Assembly (NCBI GenBank): GCA_036377675.1
Contig: DASUXY010000018.1
Location: 1 to 64,000, forward strand
Length of the DNA stretch: 64,000 nt
Reading direction: 5' to 3'
DNA from: DASUXY01 sp036377675
Lineage (GTDB): Bacteria > Bacillota > Bacilli > Bacillales > Amphibacillaceae
The notes beneath the pieces were generated by a model. The model saw only the letters and a program-made list of their open reading frames with translations, did not search any database and had not been told where the DNA came from. The position numbers and the translations under genes are program-made. Position 1 is the first letter of the stretch. Each line of letters opens with the position of its first letter. This document shows, piece after piece, positions 35,842-45,488 of the stretch.

Positions 35842-36306
35842 ATGAACAAAAAGATGCTAACCATTGTCGTCGTTGTTTTGTTGTTATTCGTCGCCTTATT
35901 TTTTGTCGTTGATTATAAAAATAAACAAGCAATCGAAGATAATGAGTATGGAAAAGCGAGTTTAAAGCAAGAAACGATTGATCAAATGGATGATCCCTTA
36001 TACGATAATCAAATTACTCCAGAAGATTTAAACGCAACAATTGATAGCGGAAAGGCAGTTACGGTCTATTTTTATAGCCCGACGTGCGTTTATTGTCAAC
36101 GGACAACCCCTGTGCTCGTTCCCTTAACAGAACGATTGGAAATCGATATGAAAAAGTTAAATCTTTTGGAGTTTGAAGATGAATGGGGCATTGAGTCAAC
36201 CCCAACTCTCGTTCATTATGAGGATGGAGAAGAAGTTGCTCGCATCGTTGGCGAACAGGAGGAAGAAGAATTCGAACAGTTTTTATCGGAAAATGTTTTG
36301 GATTAA
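35842..36306 (+). CDS. Membrane-anchored thioredoxin-like protein
   Basis: 154 aa: N-terminal membrane anchor (residues 4-24), acidic linker, then a thioredoxin fold with CVYC active site (about residues 78-81, in SPTCVYCQRT) and cis-Pro loop STPTLVHY. It lacks the helical insertion of DsbA/BdbD, so it is not a standard BdbD, but pairing with bdbC suggests it is the thiol oxidase or a related carrier outside the membrane. AAAGGAGG site. Confidence 0.85.
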   Translation: MNKKMLTIVVVVLLLFVALFFVVDYKNKQAIEDNEYGKASLKQETIDQMDDPLYDNQITPEDLNATIDSGKAVTVYFYSPTCVYCQRTTPVLVPLTERLEIDMKKLNLLEFEDEWGIESTPTLVHYEDGEEVARIVGEQEEEEFEQFLSENVLD

Positions 36307-36362
36307 ACGACTTTTTTCTACATAGAAAAACCATTCTGACTGAAATAGACGAATATGTAACG

Positions 36363-36392
36363 AGTCTTTAGCTATATGCTAGAGACTTTTTT
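36363..36392 (+). terminator. Terminator of the bdbC operon
   Basis: AGTCTTTAGC (36363-36372) pairs with GCTAGAGACT (36378-36387), one wobble, followed by TTTTTTCG. Beyond it, up to 36562, nothing is recognised; a 9-bp stem at 36563-36590 lies just after hmoB. Confidence 0.88.
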
Positions 36393-36610
36393 CGTTTTAA
36401 CGATAAGATACAAGAAACGAATGAAAGCGTAAGACGCGATAAGACCATTCGCCATAAAAGATGAAGAGATTGCGAATTTACCCTGTATAGTAAAGGTAGT
36501 GAACAATCTGGCGGCGGACGATTACTATCGGATCAACTTCGCACGTACAAATGTGAGATGAGTAAGAGGAAGTCTGTCACTTTCCTCTTACTGTATGTCA
36601 TTTCAATTAA

Positions 36611-37111
36611 TTACTGTTCTTCATCCGGATTGTACATATGATAACTCGTTAAAAACGGTCGATCGGCAAAGTATGCAGGTGGTTTGACGGATTTTTTATG
36701 TGCGTCCGCAAATTGCTCGGAGTTTTTCCAATGATCAAAATCAGATTTTCGCGCCCATTGCGTCAAGACGACATATATGTTTCCTTTGTGAGGTTTTAGC
36801 AAACGAAATGCTTGAAACCCGGGCATTACATCGACTTTATGCTGACGATTTTTAAAGCTTTCCTCAAAAACAGGTCTTCCTTCCTCTGTTACAGGGATAT
36901 TATTCATAATGACAAATCCGTTTTCTAGAAGATCACCTGTGCGAAGTAATACATCGTAAGCCCTTCCGGAAGCGAAAACATTTTTCACATGACCTTCGTA
37001 ATAAGCTAATGTACTTGATGGGTTCGTCATCAAATAAAAATGAAGTTTCGGATGTTTATCGTTCAATTTTAAAAGAAAATCGGTCGTCCCATTTGTCATA
37101 TATGCTTTCAT
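36611..37111 (-). CDS. hmoB: HmoB, heme-degrading monooxygenase
   Basis: 166-aa protein matching HmoB (YhgC) of B. subtilis. N-terminal extension followed by an ABM (antibiotic-biosynthesis-monooxygenase-like) ferredoxin fold from about residue 63, with the conserved GFQAFRLLKP, VLTQWARKSDFDHWKNS segment containing the Trp, and a late His-rich SYHMY end. Opens heme to release iron. It is divergent from pbpF and close to hemEHY, as in B. subtilis. Confidence 0.92.
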   Translation of the reverse strand: MKAYMTNGTTDFLLKLNDKHPKLHFYLMTNPSSTLAYYEGHVKNVFASGRAYDVLLRTGDLLENGFVIMNNIPVTEEGRPVFEESFKNRQHKVDVMPGFQAFRLLKPHKGNIYVVLTQWARKSDFDHWKNSEQFADAHKKSVKPPAYFADRPFLTSYHMYNPDEEQ

Positions 37112-37286
37112 TTAGCTATTCTCCTTTCATAACCTTGATTCCATCATAGCCTATTTTAACCTACTTTCGCCAAGGATTTGGGATGAAGATAGACAATGAC
37201 GTTTGCACGCTGCCAACGATCATCTTTTTGCTTTCGTTCTATTTGTCGTATAATAGAATAAAACAGAGATTGTTGGAGGTTCATCC

Positions 37287-39464
37287 ATGAATCACTTGAC
37301 TCGTTCTGAAAGACGAAGGCAACGTCGATTGTTACGTTTAAAAAAAGTAGGAGTTGTATCCGTCATTTTTTTATGTGTAACGATCTTTAGCTTTATATTT
37401 GTAAGACTTGGTGGAAAACTAGTCGTAGATGAAGAACGTTTAATACTTGATGCTACGACAACGGTTGAAACGGCTGATGGCACCGTAGTAAGTACATTAT
37501 ATGAGGAAAATCGTGTGCCGGTATCTATTGATCACATACCGAAACACGTTCAAGACGCATTTGTTGCGATTGAAGACCGACGCTTTTATGAACATGCAGG
37601 GGTTGATTTTCAATCGATTATTCGCGCAATTTATCGGGATATTGTTGCTAGAAGTAAGGTCGAGGGAGCAAGTACAATTACACAACAGCTCTCTAAAAAT
37701 TTATTTTTAACAAATGAAAAAACATGGATGCGAAAAATAAAAGAAGTGATGGCTGCTCGTTATTTAGAACGAAACTTTTCAAAAAAAGATATTTTAGAAA
37801 TGTATTTGAATCAAATGTACTTCGGTCAAGGTGTATATGGGGTAGAAATGGCTTCGCAAACGTTTTTTTCAAAGACAGTTCGTGATTTAACAATTGCAGA
37901 AGGCGCTTTGCTTGCTGGACTGGCAAAAGCTCCAAATGGCTATTCTCCGATTGATTACCCCGAGAAAGCTTTAAAAAGAAGAAATATCGTCCTTTTGGCA
38001 ATGGATCAAACAGGAAAAATTTCAACAGAAACACGTTTAGAAGAACAACGTAAAACGTTAGGACTCAACCTTCAACAGTCAGAAAATCATTGGGATCCAG
38101 CGTTTGCTAGTTATATAGATTTAGTTATGAAAGAGGCTGCTGAACATCATCATCTATCCGTTCAAGACTTAAAGCGTGGAGGGTATCGTATCGTTATTAA
38201 CATGGACCCCGATGTACAACAACTAGCATATGAGCAATTTCAAGAAGAAAATTATTTCCCAGGTAATACGGATGGTGTAGAAGGTGCTCTCCTCGTAAAA
38301 AATCATCAAACAGGTGAAATTATTGCTGCAATCGGCGGACGTCACTATCAATTAGGTGATTTAAATCGGGTAACTGTAAATCGCCAACCAGGTTCTGTCT
38401 TTAAGCCGATTTCTGTGTATGGCCCGGCGCTGATGACGGAATCATATGAGCCTTATTCCCTTCTTCCCGATCGCTTAGTAGAACATACTCATTATTCCGT
38501 GCAAAATCCTGATCACCAGTACGATGAAACTATATCCCTATATGAAGCGATTATGCAATCTAAAAATACTTCAGCCGTTTGGCTACTTGATCAGATTGGA
38601 ATTGATTACGCGAAAGAGTATCTTACTCAGATGGGGTTAACGATTCCAGATGATGGATTAGCTATTGGGTTAGGTGGGTTAAAAGAAGGGGTAAATCCAC
38701 TGCAAATGGCCGATGCGTATAGTTCGTTTGCAAATCATGGTACAATGATTGAGTCGTTCACAATTAGTAAAGTGTACAATCGTGAAAACGATTTACTGTT
38801 TCAAGCCGAACCTGAGGAAACGAAAATATTTACAAAGCAAGTAGCATGGGATATGACGGAGATGTTATTACGAACGACGAAAGAGGGTACAGCAAAATCA
38901 GGGGAATATGGAAAAGATTTAGCAGGTAAAACGGGAACGACAGAACATCCTTTTTCTGAGGGAAATAATAAAGATGCATGGTTTGTCGGGTATACTCCAG
39001 AATATGTCATCGCTGTTTGGATGGGGTATGACCATTCTGATGAAGATCACTATTTAATTGGTGGAAGCGATTATCCGACACAGTTGACAAAAGATTTATT
39101 GACAAAAATAAATCAACGAACACCACTCGGCGATTCGTTTACTAAGCCAGAAGGTGTGAGAGATTTACCAGCTCCCATTGAATTACCTGAAATATCCGAT
39201 GTGAATACAGAACTTACTTTTGATAGTTGGTCACTTGTAAAAGGGAAGATTACATGGACGGGATCCCCAGATGAGCGAGTAATTTACCGAATTTATAAAA
39301 CCGATGGGGGACTCGGGGAACGGATTGGAGAAGTTTCCGGTACAACAGAATTTATCATTGACAACGTTTCTGGGTGGCCAATGGATGAATATTACATCAT
39401 TCCATACGATCCGTTAACGAAATTAGAAGGAAAACGGTCGAAACGTGTACAATTTGTCATGTAA
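37287..39464 (+). CDS. pbpF: PbpF, class A penicillin-binding protein
   Basis: 725-aa bifunctional peptidoglycan synthase (PBP2c family in B. subtilis, expressed toward sporulation). Short basic cytoplasmic tail, one membrane anchor (about residues 20-42), glycosyltransferase domain with catalytic Glu in AIEDRRFYEH and GASTITQQLSKN, transpeptidase domain with active Ser in PGSVFKP, SKN triad (QSKNTS) and KTG in AGKTGTTE. A fibronectin-like C-terminal piece follows residue about 650. GGAGG site. Confidence 0.94.
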   Translation: MNHLTRSERRRQRRLLRLKKVGVVSVIFLCVTIFSFIFVRLGGKLVVDEERLILDATTTVETADGTVVSTLYEENRVPVSIDHIPKHVQDAFVAIEDRRFYEHAGVDFQSIIRAIYRDIVARSKVEGASTITQQLSKNLFLTNEKTWMRKIKEVMAARYLERNFSKKDILEMYLNQMYFGQGVYGVEMASQTFFSKTVRDLTIAEGALLAGLAKAPNGYSPIDYPEKALKRRNIVLLAMDQTGKISTETRLEEQRKTLGLNLQQSENHWDPAFASYIDLVMKEAAEHHHLSVQDLKRGGYRIVINMDPDVQQLAYEQFQEENYFPGNTDGVEGALLVKNHQTGEIIAAIGGRHYQLGDLNRVTVNRQPGSVFKPISVYGPALMTESYEPYSLLPDRLVEHTHYSVQNPDHQYDETISLYEAIMQSKNTSAVWLLDQIGIDYAKEYLTQMGLTIPDDGLAIGLGGLKEGVNPLQMADAYSSFANHGTMIESFTISKVYNRENDLLFQAEPEETKIFTKQVAWDMTEMLLRTTKEGTAKSGEYGKDLAGKTGTTEHPFSEGNNKDAWFVGYTPEYVIAVWMGYDHSDEDHYLIGGSDYPTQLTKDLLTKINQRTPLGDSFTKPEGVRDLPAPIELPEISDVNTELTFDSWSLVKGKITWTGSPDERVIYRIYKTDGGLGERIGEVSGTTEFIIDNVSGWPMDEYYIIPYDPLTKLEGKRSKRVQFVM

Positions 39465-39589
39465 ATAAGACAATTTCATGACAATATGCATAATTCCCTA
39501 TACACGTATGAGTGATGTCGATATAGTTAATAATTAGGAAAAGATTATCAAGTCATCAAAAATCGGTGACATACAAAAGGGTGAATCAT

Positions 39590-40624
39590 ATGTCAAAAAA
39601 AGTCAATGAAACAATTCTTAAAGCATATAGAGGGGAACAGACGGATTACACACCTGCTTGGTTTATGAGACAAGCTGGTCGTTCTCAACGCGAATATTTA
39701 AAGATAAAAGAAAAATATTCGTTATTCGAAATCACTCATCAACCAGAATTAGCCGCTTATGTTACACGGTTACCGGTTGAACAGTATGACGTTGATGCTG
39801 CAATTTTGTATAAAGATATTATGACACCACTTCCAGGAATGGGGATTGGCGTTGAAATCAAACCGGGAGTTGGACCGGTATTAGATCATCCGATTCGAAC
39901 GATGCAAGACGTAGAGCGATTAGCCCCACTTGAACCTGAAGAAGATATTCCATATATACTAGAAACGATTCGCATCTTAACAGAAGAGCAACTAGAAGTG
40001 CCGCTCATCGGATTTAGTGGCGCCCCGTTTACGTTAGCGAGCTACATGATTGAGGGCGGACCATCAAAAAATTACGGTAATACAAAAGCTTTCATGTACA
40101 GTGATTCAGAAGTTTGGTTTGCGTTGATGGACAAATTGAAAGAAATGATTGTTACATATGTTCGAGCACAAGTAAAAGCGGGTGTTCGGGCAGTACAAAT
40201 ATTCGATTCGTGGGTCGGAGCTTTAAGTGCCCAAGACTATCGAAATTATATTAAGCCGATTATGGTCGATATTTTTAAAGAGTTGCGTAAAGAAAATGTT
40301 CCTCTCATCTTATTTGGCGTAGGCGCACGTCATTTATTACTCGAGTGGAATGATTTACCTATCGATGTCATCGGTCTAGATTGGCGAACATCGATTGCAG
40401 AAGCACGACAAATGGGTGTTACTAAAGTACTGCAAGGGAATCTAGATCCGACTATCTTATTGACAGATTGGGAAACGATTGAAAAACGTACAAAACCTAT
40501 TTTAGATGCTGGAATGAAAGATGGAAAACATGTTTTTAACTTAGGACACGGCGTTACTCCTGATATTACTCAAGAAACGTTGAAAAAGCTTACACAGTTT
40601 ATTCATACGTACTCAAAAAGATAA
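39590..40624 (+). CDS. hemE: Uroporphyrinogen decarboxylase
   Basis: 344 aa; makes coproporphyrinogen III. Signature WFMRQAGRS (about residues 23-31), substrate Asp in LYKDIMTPLP, and GFSGAPFTLASYM. ATG 39590 is preferred to the in-frame ATG 39566: AAAGGGTG lies just upstream of the later codon and the protein then begins like other HemE. First gene of hemEHY. Confidence 0.97.
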   Translation: MSKKVNETILKAYRGEQTDYTPAWFMRQAGRSQREYLKIKEKYSLFEITHQPELAAYVTRLPVEQYDVDAAILYKDIMTPLPGMGIGVEIKPGVGPVLDHPIRTMQDVERLAPLEPEEDIPYILETIRILTEEQLEVPLIGFSGAPFTLASYMIEGGPSKNYGNTKAFMYSDSEVWFALMDKLKEMIVTYVRAQVKAGVRAVQIFDSWVGALSAQDYRNYIKPIMVDIFKELRKENVPLILFGVGARHLLLEWNDLPIDVIGLDWRTSIAEARQMGVTKVLQGNLDPTILLTDWETIEKRTKPILDAGMKDGKHVFNLGHGVTPDITQETLKKLTQFIHTYSKR

Positions 40625-40658
40625 TTTCATGAACTAATTTTAAAGGGAGTTGCTCACT

Positions 40659-41594
40659 ATGGAACGAAAAAAAATAGGTCTCCTCGTCATGGCGTACGGG
40701 ACACCTTACAAAGAAGAAGATATTGAACGATATTACACACACATTCGTCATGGCAGAAAACCGTCGGTAGAAGCATTACAAGACCTGACGGAAAGATATC
40801 GAGCAATTGGCGGAATTTCACCATTGGCACAAATTACCGAAGATCAAGCGCAATCGTTAGAAACGAAGCTAAATGATATTCAAGATGAGTATGAATTTAA
40901 AATGTACATCGGTTTGAAACATATCGAACCCTTCATTGAAGATGCGGTCGAGCAAATGGCTAGCGACGGAATTACTGAAGCTGTATCCATCGTCCTCGCA
41001 CCCCATTATTCAACATTCAGTGTAAAATCATATAATGGACGAGCACAAGAAGAAGCAGAAAAGTATGGAATAAAACTAACGTCAGTTGAAAGCTGGTATG
41101 ACGCACCTGGATTTATTCAATATTGGGCCGATGAAATTAAGGCAACGTATGAAAAAATGACAGAAGAAGAAAGAGGAAAAGCAGTTCTCATCATTTCTGC
41201 TCACAGTTTACCAGAAAAGATTTTACAAGATGGTGATCCATATACAAAACAGTTAGCTGAAACAGCAAAGCTTATTTCTGAAAAAACAGGGATTACGGAT
41301 TATGAAATCGGTTGGCAAAGTGAAGGAAATACGCCAGATCCGTGGATCGGACCAGATGTTCAAGATTTAACAAAAGATTTATATGAACAAAAAGGGTACA
41401 CGACTTTTGTGTATGCCCCTGTCGGTTTCGTTTCTGATCATTTAGAAGTGCTGTACGATAATGATTACGAATGTAAGGTCGTTTGTGATGAAATTGGTGC
41501 CAATTATTATCGGCCGAACATGCCGAATACGCATCCACTATTTATCGAAACATTAGCTGATGTCGTTTTAGAGAAAGTTCAGCGTGATGCGTAA
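40659..41594 (+). CDS. hemH: Coproporphyrin ferrochelatase
   Basis: 311 aa, the Firmicutes-type soluble ferrochelatase that inserts iron into coproporphyrin III. Metal/porphyrin residues in APHYSTFSVKSYNGRA and SAHSLPEKI, plus the acidic WQSEGNTPDPW loop. Start ATG 40659 with AAGGGAG about 9 nt upstream; an ATG at 40650 lies too close to the site. Its stop overlaps the hemY start by 1 nt. Confidence 0.97.
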   Translation: MERKKIGLLVMAYGTPYKEEDIERYYTHIRHGRKPSVEALQDLTERYRAIGGISPLAQITEDQAQSLETKLNDIQDEYEFKMYIGLKHIEPFIEDAVEQMASDGITEAVSIVLAPHYSTFSVKSYNGRAQEEAEKYGIKLTSVESWYDAPGFIQYWADEIKATYEKMTEEERGKAVLIISAHSLPEKILQDGDPYTKQLAETAKLISEKTGITDYEIGWQSEGNTPDPWIGPDVQDLTKDLYEQKGYTTFVYAPVGFVSDHLEVLYDNDYECKVVCDEIGANYYRPNMPNTHPLFIETLADVVLEKVQRDA

Positions 41595-42994
41595 TGGAAC
41601 GAGCAAATATTATTATTGTAGGCGGTGGAATTACAGGTTTAACAGCTGCTTATTACTTGCAACAACAAATTAACGAGCAAAACTTACCGTACAATGTTAA
41701 GTTGATTGAGGCGAGTGATCGACTCGGTGGAAAAATTCACACCGTAAAAAAAGATGGTTTTACGATTGAGCGGGGAGCGGATTCATTTCTAGCTCGGAAA
41801 AAGCCCGCTGTCGATCTCGTCGAGCATTTAGGCATGAGTGATGAATTAGTTCGTAATGATACAGGGCAATCATTCGTTCTCGTTGACAAAAAGCTGCACA
41901 AAATTCCTCAAGGGTCCTTTATGGGAGTGCCAACACGTGTTGGACCATTTGTGTTTTCAAGTTTAATCTCACCCTTAGGGAAGTTGCGGGCGGGACTAGA
42001 TTACGTCATTCCTAAAGGTGAACCACAAGAAGACCAGTCACTCGGTGGATTTTTTAGACGTCGTTTTGGTAATGAATTAGTAGAAAATCTACTTGAGCCG
42101 TTATTATCAGGAATTTATTCTGGCGATGTAGATGAAATGAGTTTAATGGCAACGTTTCCTAACTTTTATGAAATAGAGCAAAAATATGGTAGTTTAATTA
42201 AAGGTTTGAAACAAACGATGCCAGAAAAAAAACGGGGAACAGGTAGACGCCCGGGGCAATTCTTTTCCTTTAAAAATGGTTTTGAGTCCTTAGTCGATCG
42301 ATTGTCTGAACAACTTGGTAAGGATGTTGTTGATTTAAATACTGCTGTCGACCATATTGAGAAAAAGGAACACGGCTATCATCTGTTGTTAAGCAACGGA
42401 AAAGTATACAAAGCGGATGTCGTCGTTATGGCGACACCTCACCGCACGTTACCAAAAATCTTCAGCCAATATGACTTCTTTAAAGTGTTAGATGAGATGC
42501 CAGTGACGTCAGTAGCCAATGTAGCCTTAGCTTTTGACGAGTCTGCCATTAAAAAGGATATGGACGGTACAGGTTTTGTCGTATCAAGAAATAGCGATTT
42601 TCGAATCACCGCTTGTACATGGACTCATCGGAAGTGGCCATTGACGACACCGGAAGGTAAAGTGTTGTTACGTGCTTACGTCGGTAAGCCTTCTGATCAA
42701 GAGGTTGTTAACTTTTCTGATGAGGAAATTACGGATATCGTTTTGCGTGATTTAAATAAAATTATGAAAATTTCTGAGCAACCACAATTTACTGTTGTTA
42801 CTCGCTGGAAAGAGATGATGCCTCAATATACTGTCGGTCATAAGAAACGAATAGCAACTGTTAAACGAGGGGTAAGTGAACATTTACCTGGAGTATTTTT
42901 AGCAGGTAGTTCTTACGAAGGTGTCGGTGTTCCCGACTGTATTCGCCAAAGCGAACAAGTTGTTGAAGACGTTTTTAATTATTTACAACGTTAA
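41594..42994 (+). CDS. hemY: Coproporphyrinogen III oxidase (HemY/CgoX)
   Basis: 466-aa FAD-dependent oxidase of the protoporphyrinogen-oxidase family; in Gram-positives it acts on coproporphyrinogen III. N-terminal dinucleotide fold IIVGGGITGLTAAYYL, RGADSFLARK, and C-terminal FAD motif GVGVPDCIRQSE. Overlaps the hemH stop (TAATG). Followed by a strong terminator. Confidence 0.96.
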   Translation: MERANIIIVGGGITGLTAAYYLQQQINEQNLPYNVKLIEASDRLGGKIHTVKKDGFTIERGADSFLARKKPAVDLVEHLGMSDELVRNDTGQSFVLVDKKLHKIPQGSFMGVPTRVGPFVFSSLISPLGKLRAGLDYVIPKGEPQEDQSLGGFFRRRFGNELVENLLEPLLSGIYSGDVDEMSLMATFPNFYEIEQKYGSLIKGLKQTMPEKKRGTGRRPGQFFSFKNGFESLVDRLSEQLGKDVVDLNTAVDHIEKKEHGYHLLLSNGKVYKADVVVMATPHRTLPKIFSQYDFFKVLDEMPVTSVANVALAFDESAIKKDMDGTGFVVSRNSDFRITACTWTHRKWPLTTPEGKVLLRAYVGKPSDQEVVNFSDEEITDIVLRDLNKIMKISEQPQFTVVTRWKEMMPQYTVGHKKRIATVKRGVSEHLPGVFLAGSSYEGVGVPDCIRQSEQVVEDVFNYLQR

Positions 42995-43005
42995 AATAAG
43001 TACCC

Positions 43006-43049
43006 AGTGTCCCATACGTTAATGAAATAGCGTATGGGACACTTTTTCA
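43006..43049 (+). terminator. Terminator of pbpF-hemEHY region
   Basis: A perfect 13-bp stem AGTGTCCCATACG (43006-43018) with 43031-43043, then TTTTTC. pepF converges from the right. Confidence 0.92.
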
Positions 43050-43153
43050 CTTTATAGCTAAATGGCAAATGTAGAACATCACGGGAATTCGTAATTTCTG
43101 CAATTGCATGAATGTAGATAGGAGAATTGTACACTATTTCTGTTGAAACAAGA

Positions 43154-44968
43154 CTATTCATAACTTTTTTCGAGTTCATCGATCAGAGAGCCAACGTAGC
43201 GAACAGCTTCGCAGATGGCGTCTTGTTTAGACATGTCGATGCCTACTTTTTGAATGAGGTCAATTGGTTTCATCGTTCCTCCTGCTTTTAAAACCTCTAA
43301 CCATCGGTCTACGGCTTTTTTCTCACCGGCTTTAATCTGTTGCATAACGACAGTAGAAATCGTCAAACCAGCTGAATACGTGTATGGATATAATCCCATG
43401 TAATAATGCGGTTGACGCATCCAAGTAAGTCCTGCACCATCATCGAAGACGATAGCATCGCCCCAAAAACGTTCTAATACTTCTCTTTTTTCGGTTGACA
43501 ACAGTTGTGCGGTTAATGGCGTTCCCTTTTCGGCATGTCGGTACACTCGCCTTTGGAATTCACCTTCTAGCAGATGCGTCACAAAGTTGTGGTAATAAGT
43601 GCCTAACAATTGCTCAATGACCCAGCGTTTCATTCGTTTGTCATCGGCTTTGGAAAATAAATAATTAGCTAACAACAATTCATTCATCGTTGACGGCGCT
43701 TCAACAAAATAGGTGGATGGTCGTGTATTTAGAAGGTTTTGATATTTCCCCGCTAAATAAAAGTGTCCTGCATGTCCGAGTTCGTGAGCGAGTACAAAAG
43801 CTCCACGCATCGTATTTGTCCACGTTATTAAAATATATGGATGTACACCATATGGGCTTGAGCAAAACGCTCCTGTAGCTTTCCCAATATTATCACTGTA
43901 GTCAATCCAACGGTTGTTTATTGCCTTTTCGATGATCTCGCTATACTCTTTTCCCATGACTTTTAGAGCTTCGATAATCATTGACGTCGCTTCCTCATAC
44001 GTTGTTTCGGGATTAAATGTAGGGTCGAGTGGTGCTTGGAGGTCACAAAATCTCATCTCATCCAAATGAAGTTGGTCTTTTTTCAACTGAGCATATCTTT
44101 GCATGTGTGGAGCCAGTTCAGTTTGGATAATATCTAACTGATTTGCATACATTTTTTCAGTTACTTGTTGTGATTCAAGAAGCATTTGGGTGACAGAATC
44201 GTATGATCGTAAGCGTGACAGCGCAACTTGTCTTGTCACTTCGGTTCCATAAAGGGCGGCATAGGTATGTTTGTACCGGTTCAATGTTTTGATGAAAGAG
44301 TCGTATGCTTTTCGTCGGATGTCTGTATGTGGCGAAAGTTCATATCGGTCCTCATAGAGGGCAAAAGACATCGGGAGGGTCGTTTCATCTTCTGATTGAA
44401 TCGAATCGAAGACGAAATCACTTGACTTGCTTCGTTCATAAATCATGTACGGTGCACGATGAACATCTCCAAGTGCTGCCAGTACTTCTTCAATGTTTGC
44501 ATCGAGTGTGTAGGGCTTTTTCTCAAGCACATCATTCAACATTTTTTTGTACTTGTGTAAATCGGCTTGTTCTTTAAAAAAGGTTTCAATTTGGCTTTTG
44601 GAAAGGGTTCGTAATTCGGATTGAACAAAAGATAGTTTCGTCTCGATTTTTGTTAATACAGCATTTAATCGAGTGAAATCGCTTTGATAATCCGGATGAC
44701 TACCGTCTGTTTGTAACAGTAAATGCGCATATGTAGCAAGTCGAATCAGTCGTTCTTGAATTTTTTCGTAGGCTTGAAGTCCCCGAAGAAGATAGGAGGA
44801 ACTAGAGGTTAGTTTGCCTTTTAAAGACGTAACATCACGTACATCTATTTGTATAACGTCTAATTCTTCTTGCCAATCCTCATACGTTTTAAATAAATCT
44901 TTTAAACACCACGTCTCTTTGACCTGTACTTCAGAGCGCTTTTTACGCTTTGTTTTTTGCGTCATCAT
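43154..44968 (-). CDS. pepF: Oligoendopeptidase F (M3B metallopeptidase)
   Basis: 604-aa cytoplasmic zinc peptidase that trims oligopeptides. Zinc motif HELGHAGHF at about residue 391, with the downstream Glu ligand in EAPSTMNE. Start placed at the ATG at 44968: AAAGGAC lies 6 nt upstream; the frame extends to a TTG at 44983 with no site. Basic first 15 residues. Stands alone. Confidence 0.93.
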   Translation of the reverse strand: MMTQKTKRKKRSEVQVKETWCLKDLFKTYEDWQEELDVIQIDVRDVTSLKGKLTSSSSYLLRGLQAYEKIQERLIRLATYAHLLLQTDGSHPDYQSDFTRLNAVLTKIETKLSFVQSELRTLSKSQIETFFKEQADLHKYKKMLNDVLEKKPYTLDANIEEVLAALGDVHRAPYMIYERSKSSDFVFDSIQSEDETTLPMSFALYEDRYELSPHTDIRRKAYDSFIKTLNRYKHTYAALYGTEVTRQVALSRLRSYDSVTQMLLESQQVTEKMYANQLDIIQTELAPHMQRYAQLKKDQLHLDEMRFCDLQAPLDPTFNPETTYEEATSMIIEALKVMGKEYSEIIEKAINNRWIDYSDNIGKATGAFCSSPYGVHPYILITWTNTMRGAFVLAHELGHAGHFYLAGKYQNLLNTRPSTYFVEAPSTMNELLLANYLFSKADDKRMKRWVIEQLLGTYYHNFVTHLLEGEFQRRVYRHAEKGTPLTAQLLSTEKREVLERFWGDAIVFDDGAGLTWMRQPHYYMGLYPYTYSAGLTISTVVMQQIKAGEKKAVDRWLEVLKAGGTMKPIDLIQKVGIDMSKQDAICEAVRYVGSLIDELEKSYE

Positions 44969-45259
44969 TTGATGTCCTTTCAACAGTTATTTAATCTTTC
45001 ATAACGATTATAATATAAAACAGGCGAAATAGTAACGCTTTTCAGAAAAATAATTATATCTTTATTCGCTTATTATAAAATGAATAAAAAGTCTCAATAA
45101 TAGTAGAGATGCATGCACTGCGTTATAATCTTGTTTCCTAACAATCTAGCGCATAAAAAAAGCAGCTAATGGAATAGCTGCATGTTAAAATTGAGGGTAT
45201 GTTATAGTACAGTACATTTAATAAATAAAATGGAGAATCATTTCATTAAAAATTCATGA
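44969..45259. other. Intergenic region with the yhfH terminator
   Basis: Apart from the yhfH terminator at 45154-45181 (minus strand), no gene or clear signal is seen between pepF and yhfH. Confidence 0.5.
45154..45181 (-). terminator. Terminator of yhfH
   Basis: GCAGCTA (45162-45168) pairs with TAGCTGC (45175-45181); on the minus strand seven T residues follow (45161-45154). Confidence 0.85.
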
Positions 45260-45388
45260 TTATCGGGCTGGATGATCGCATTCATCACATATATTACCAT
45301 AGCAATCCGCTTTTTCGTGAATGTCATGGCCACATATATGACATTTCTTTTTAGGTAGGTTGCGAAAAAACTCGATGACGTTAACCAT
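45260..45388 (-). CDS. yhfH: YhfH-family small zinc-ribbon protein
   Basis: A 42-aa protein. It starts MVNVIEFFRNLPKKKC and has Cys16, Cys19, Cys29, Cys34 and Cys37; C16/C19 and C34/C37 form a likely zinc ribbon (CHICG...CDEC). Matches the YhfH family in size, the EFFRNLP start and Cys spacing, and lies beside yhfI as in B. subtilis. A very strong AGGAGGAG site is 5 nt upstream of the ATG. It has its own promoter (45417-45446) and terminator. Function unknown. Confidence 0.85.
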   Translation of the reverse strand: MVNVIEFFRNLPKKKCHICGHDIHEKADCYGNICDECDHPAR

Positions 45389-45416
45389 TGAACTCCTCCT
45401 TTAATCTATTACAAAC

Positions 45417-45446
45417 ATTGTACTATAACAGTGTGTTTCCTGTCAA
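45417..45446 (-). promoter_or_regulatory. yhfH promoter with an inverted-repeat operator
   Basis: On the minus strand: TTGACA (45446-45441), an 18-nt spacer and TACAAT (45422-45417). The inverted repeat ACAGTGT (45428-45434) and ACACTGT (45446-45452) brackets the -35 box, so repressor binding would block the promoter. The repressor is not identified. Confidence 0.7.
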
Positions 45447-45488
45447 CACTGTGTTACAACAATTTTTAAGTTTTTCGAGGTGATGAAT

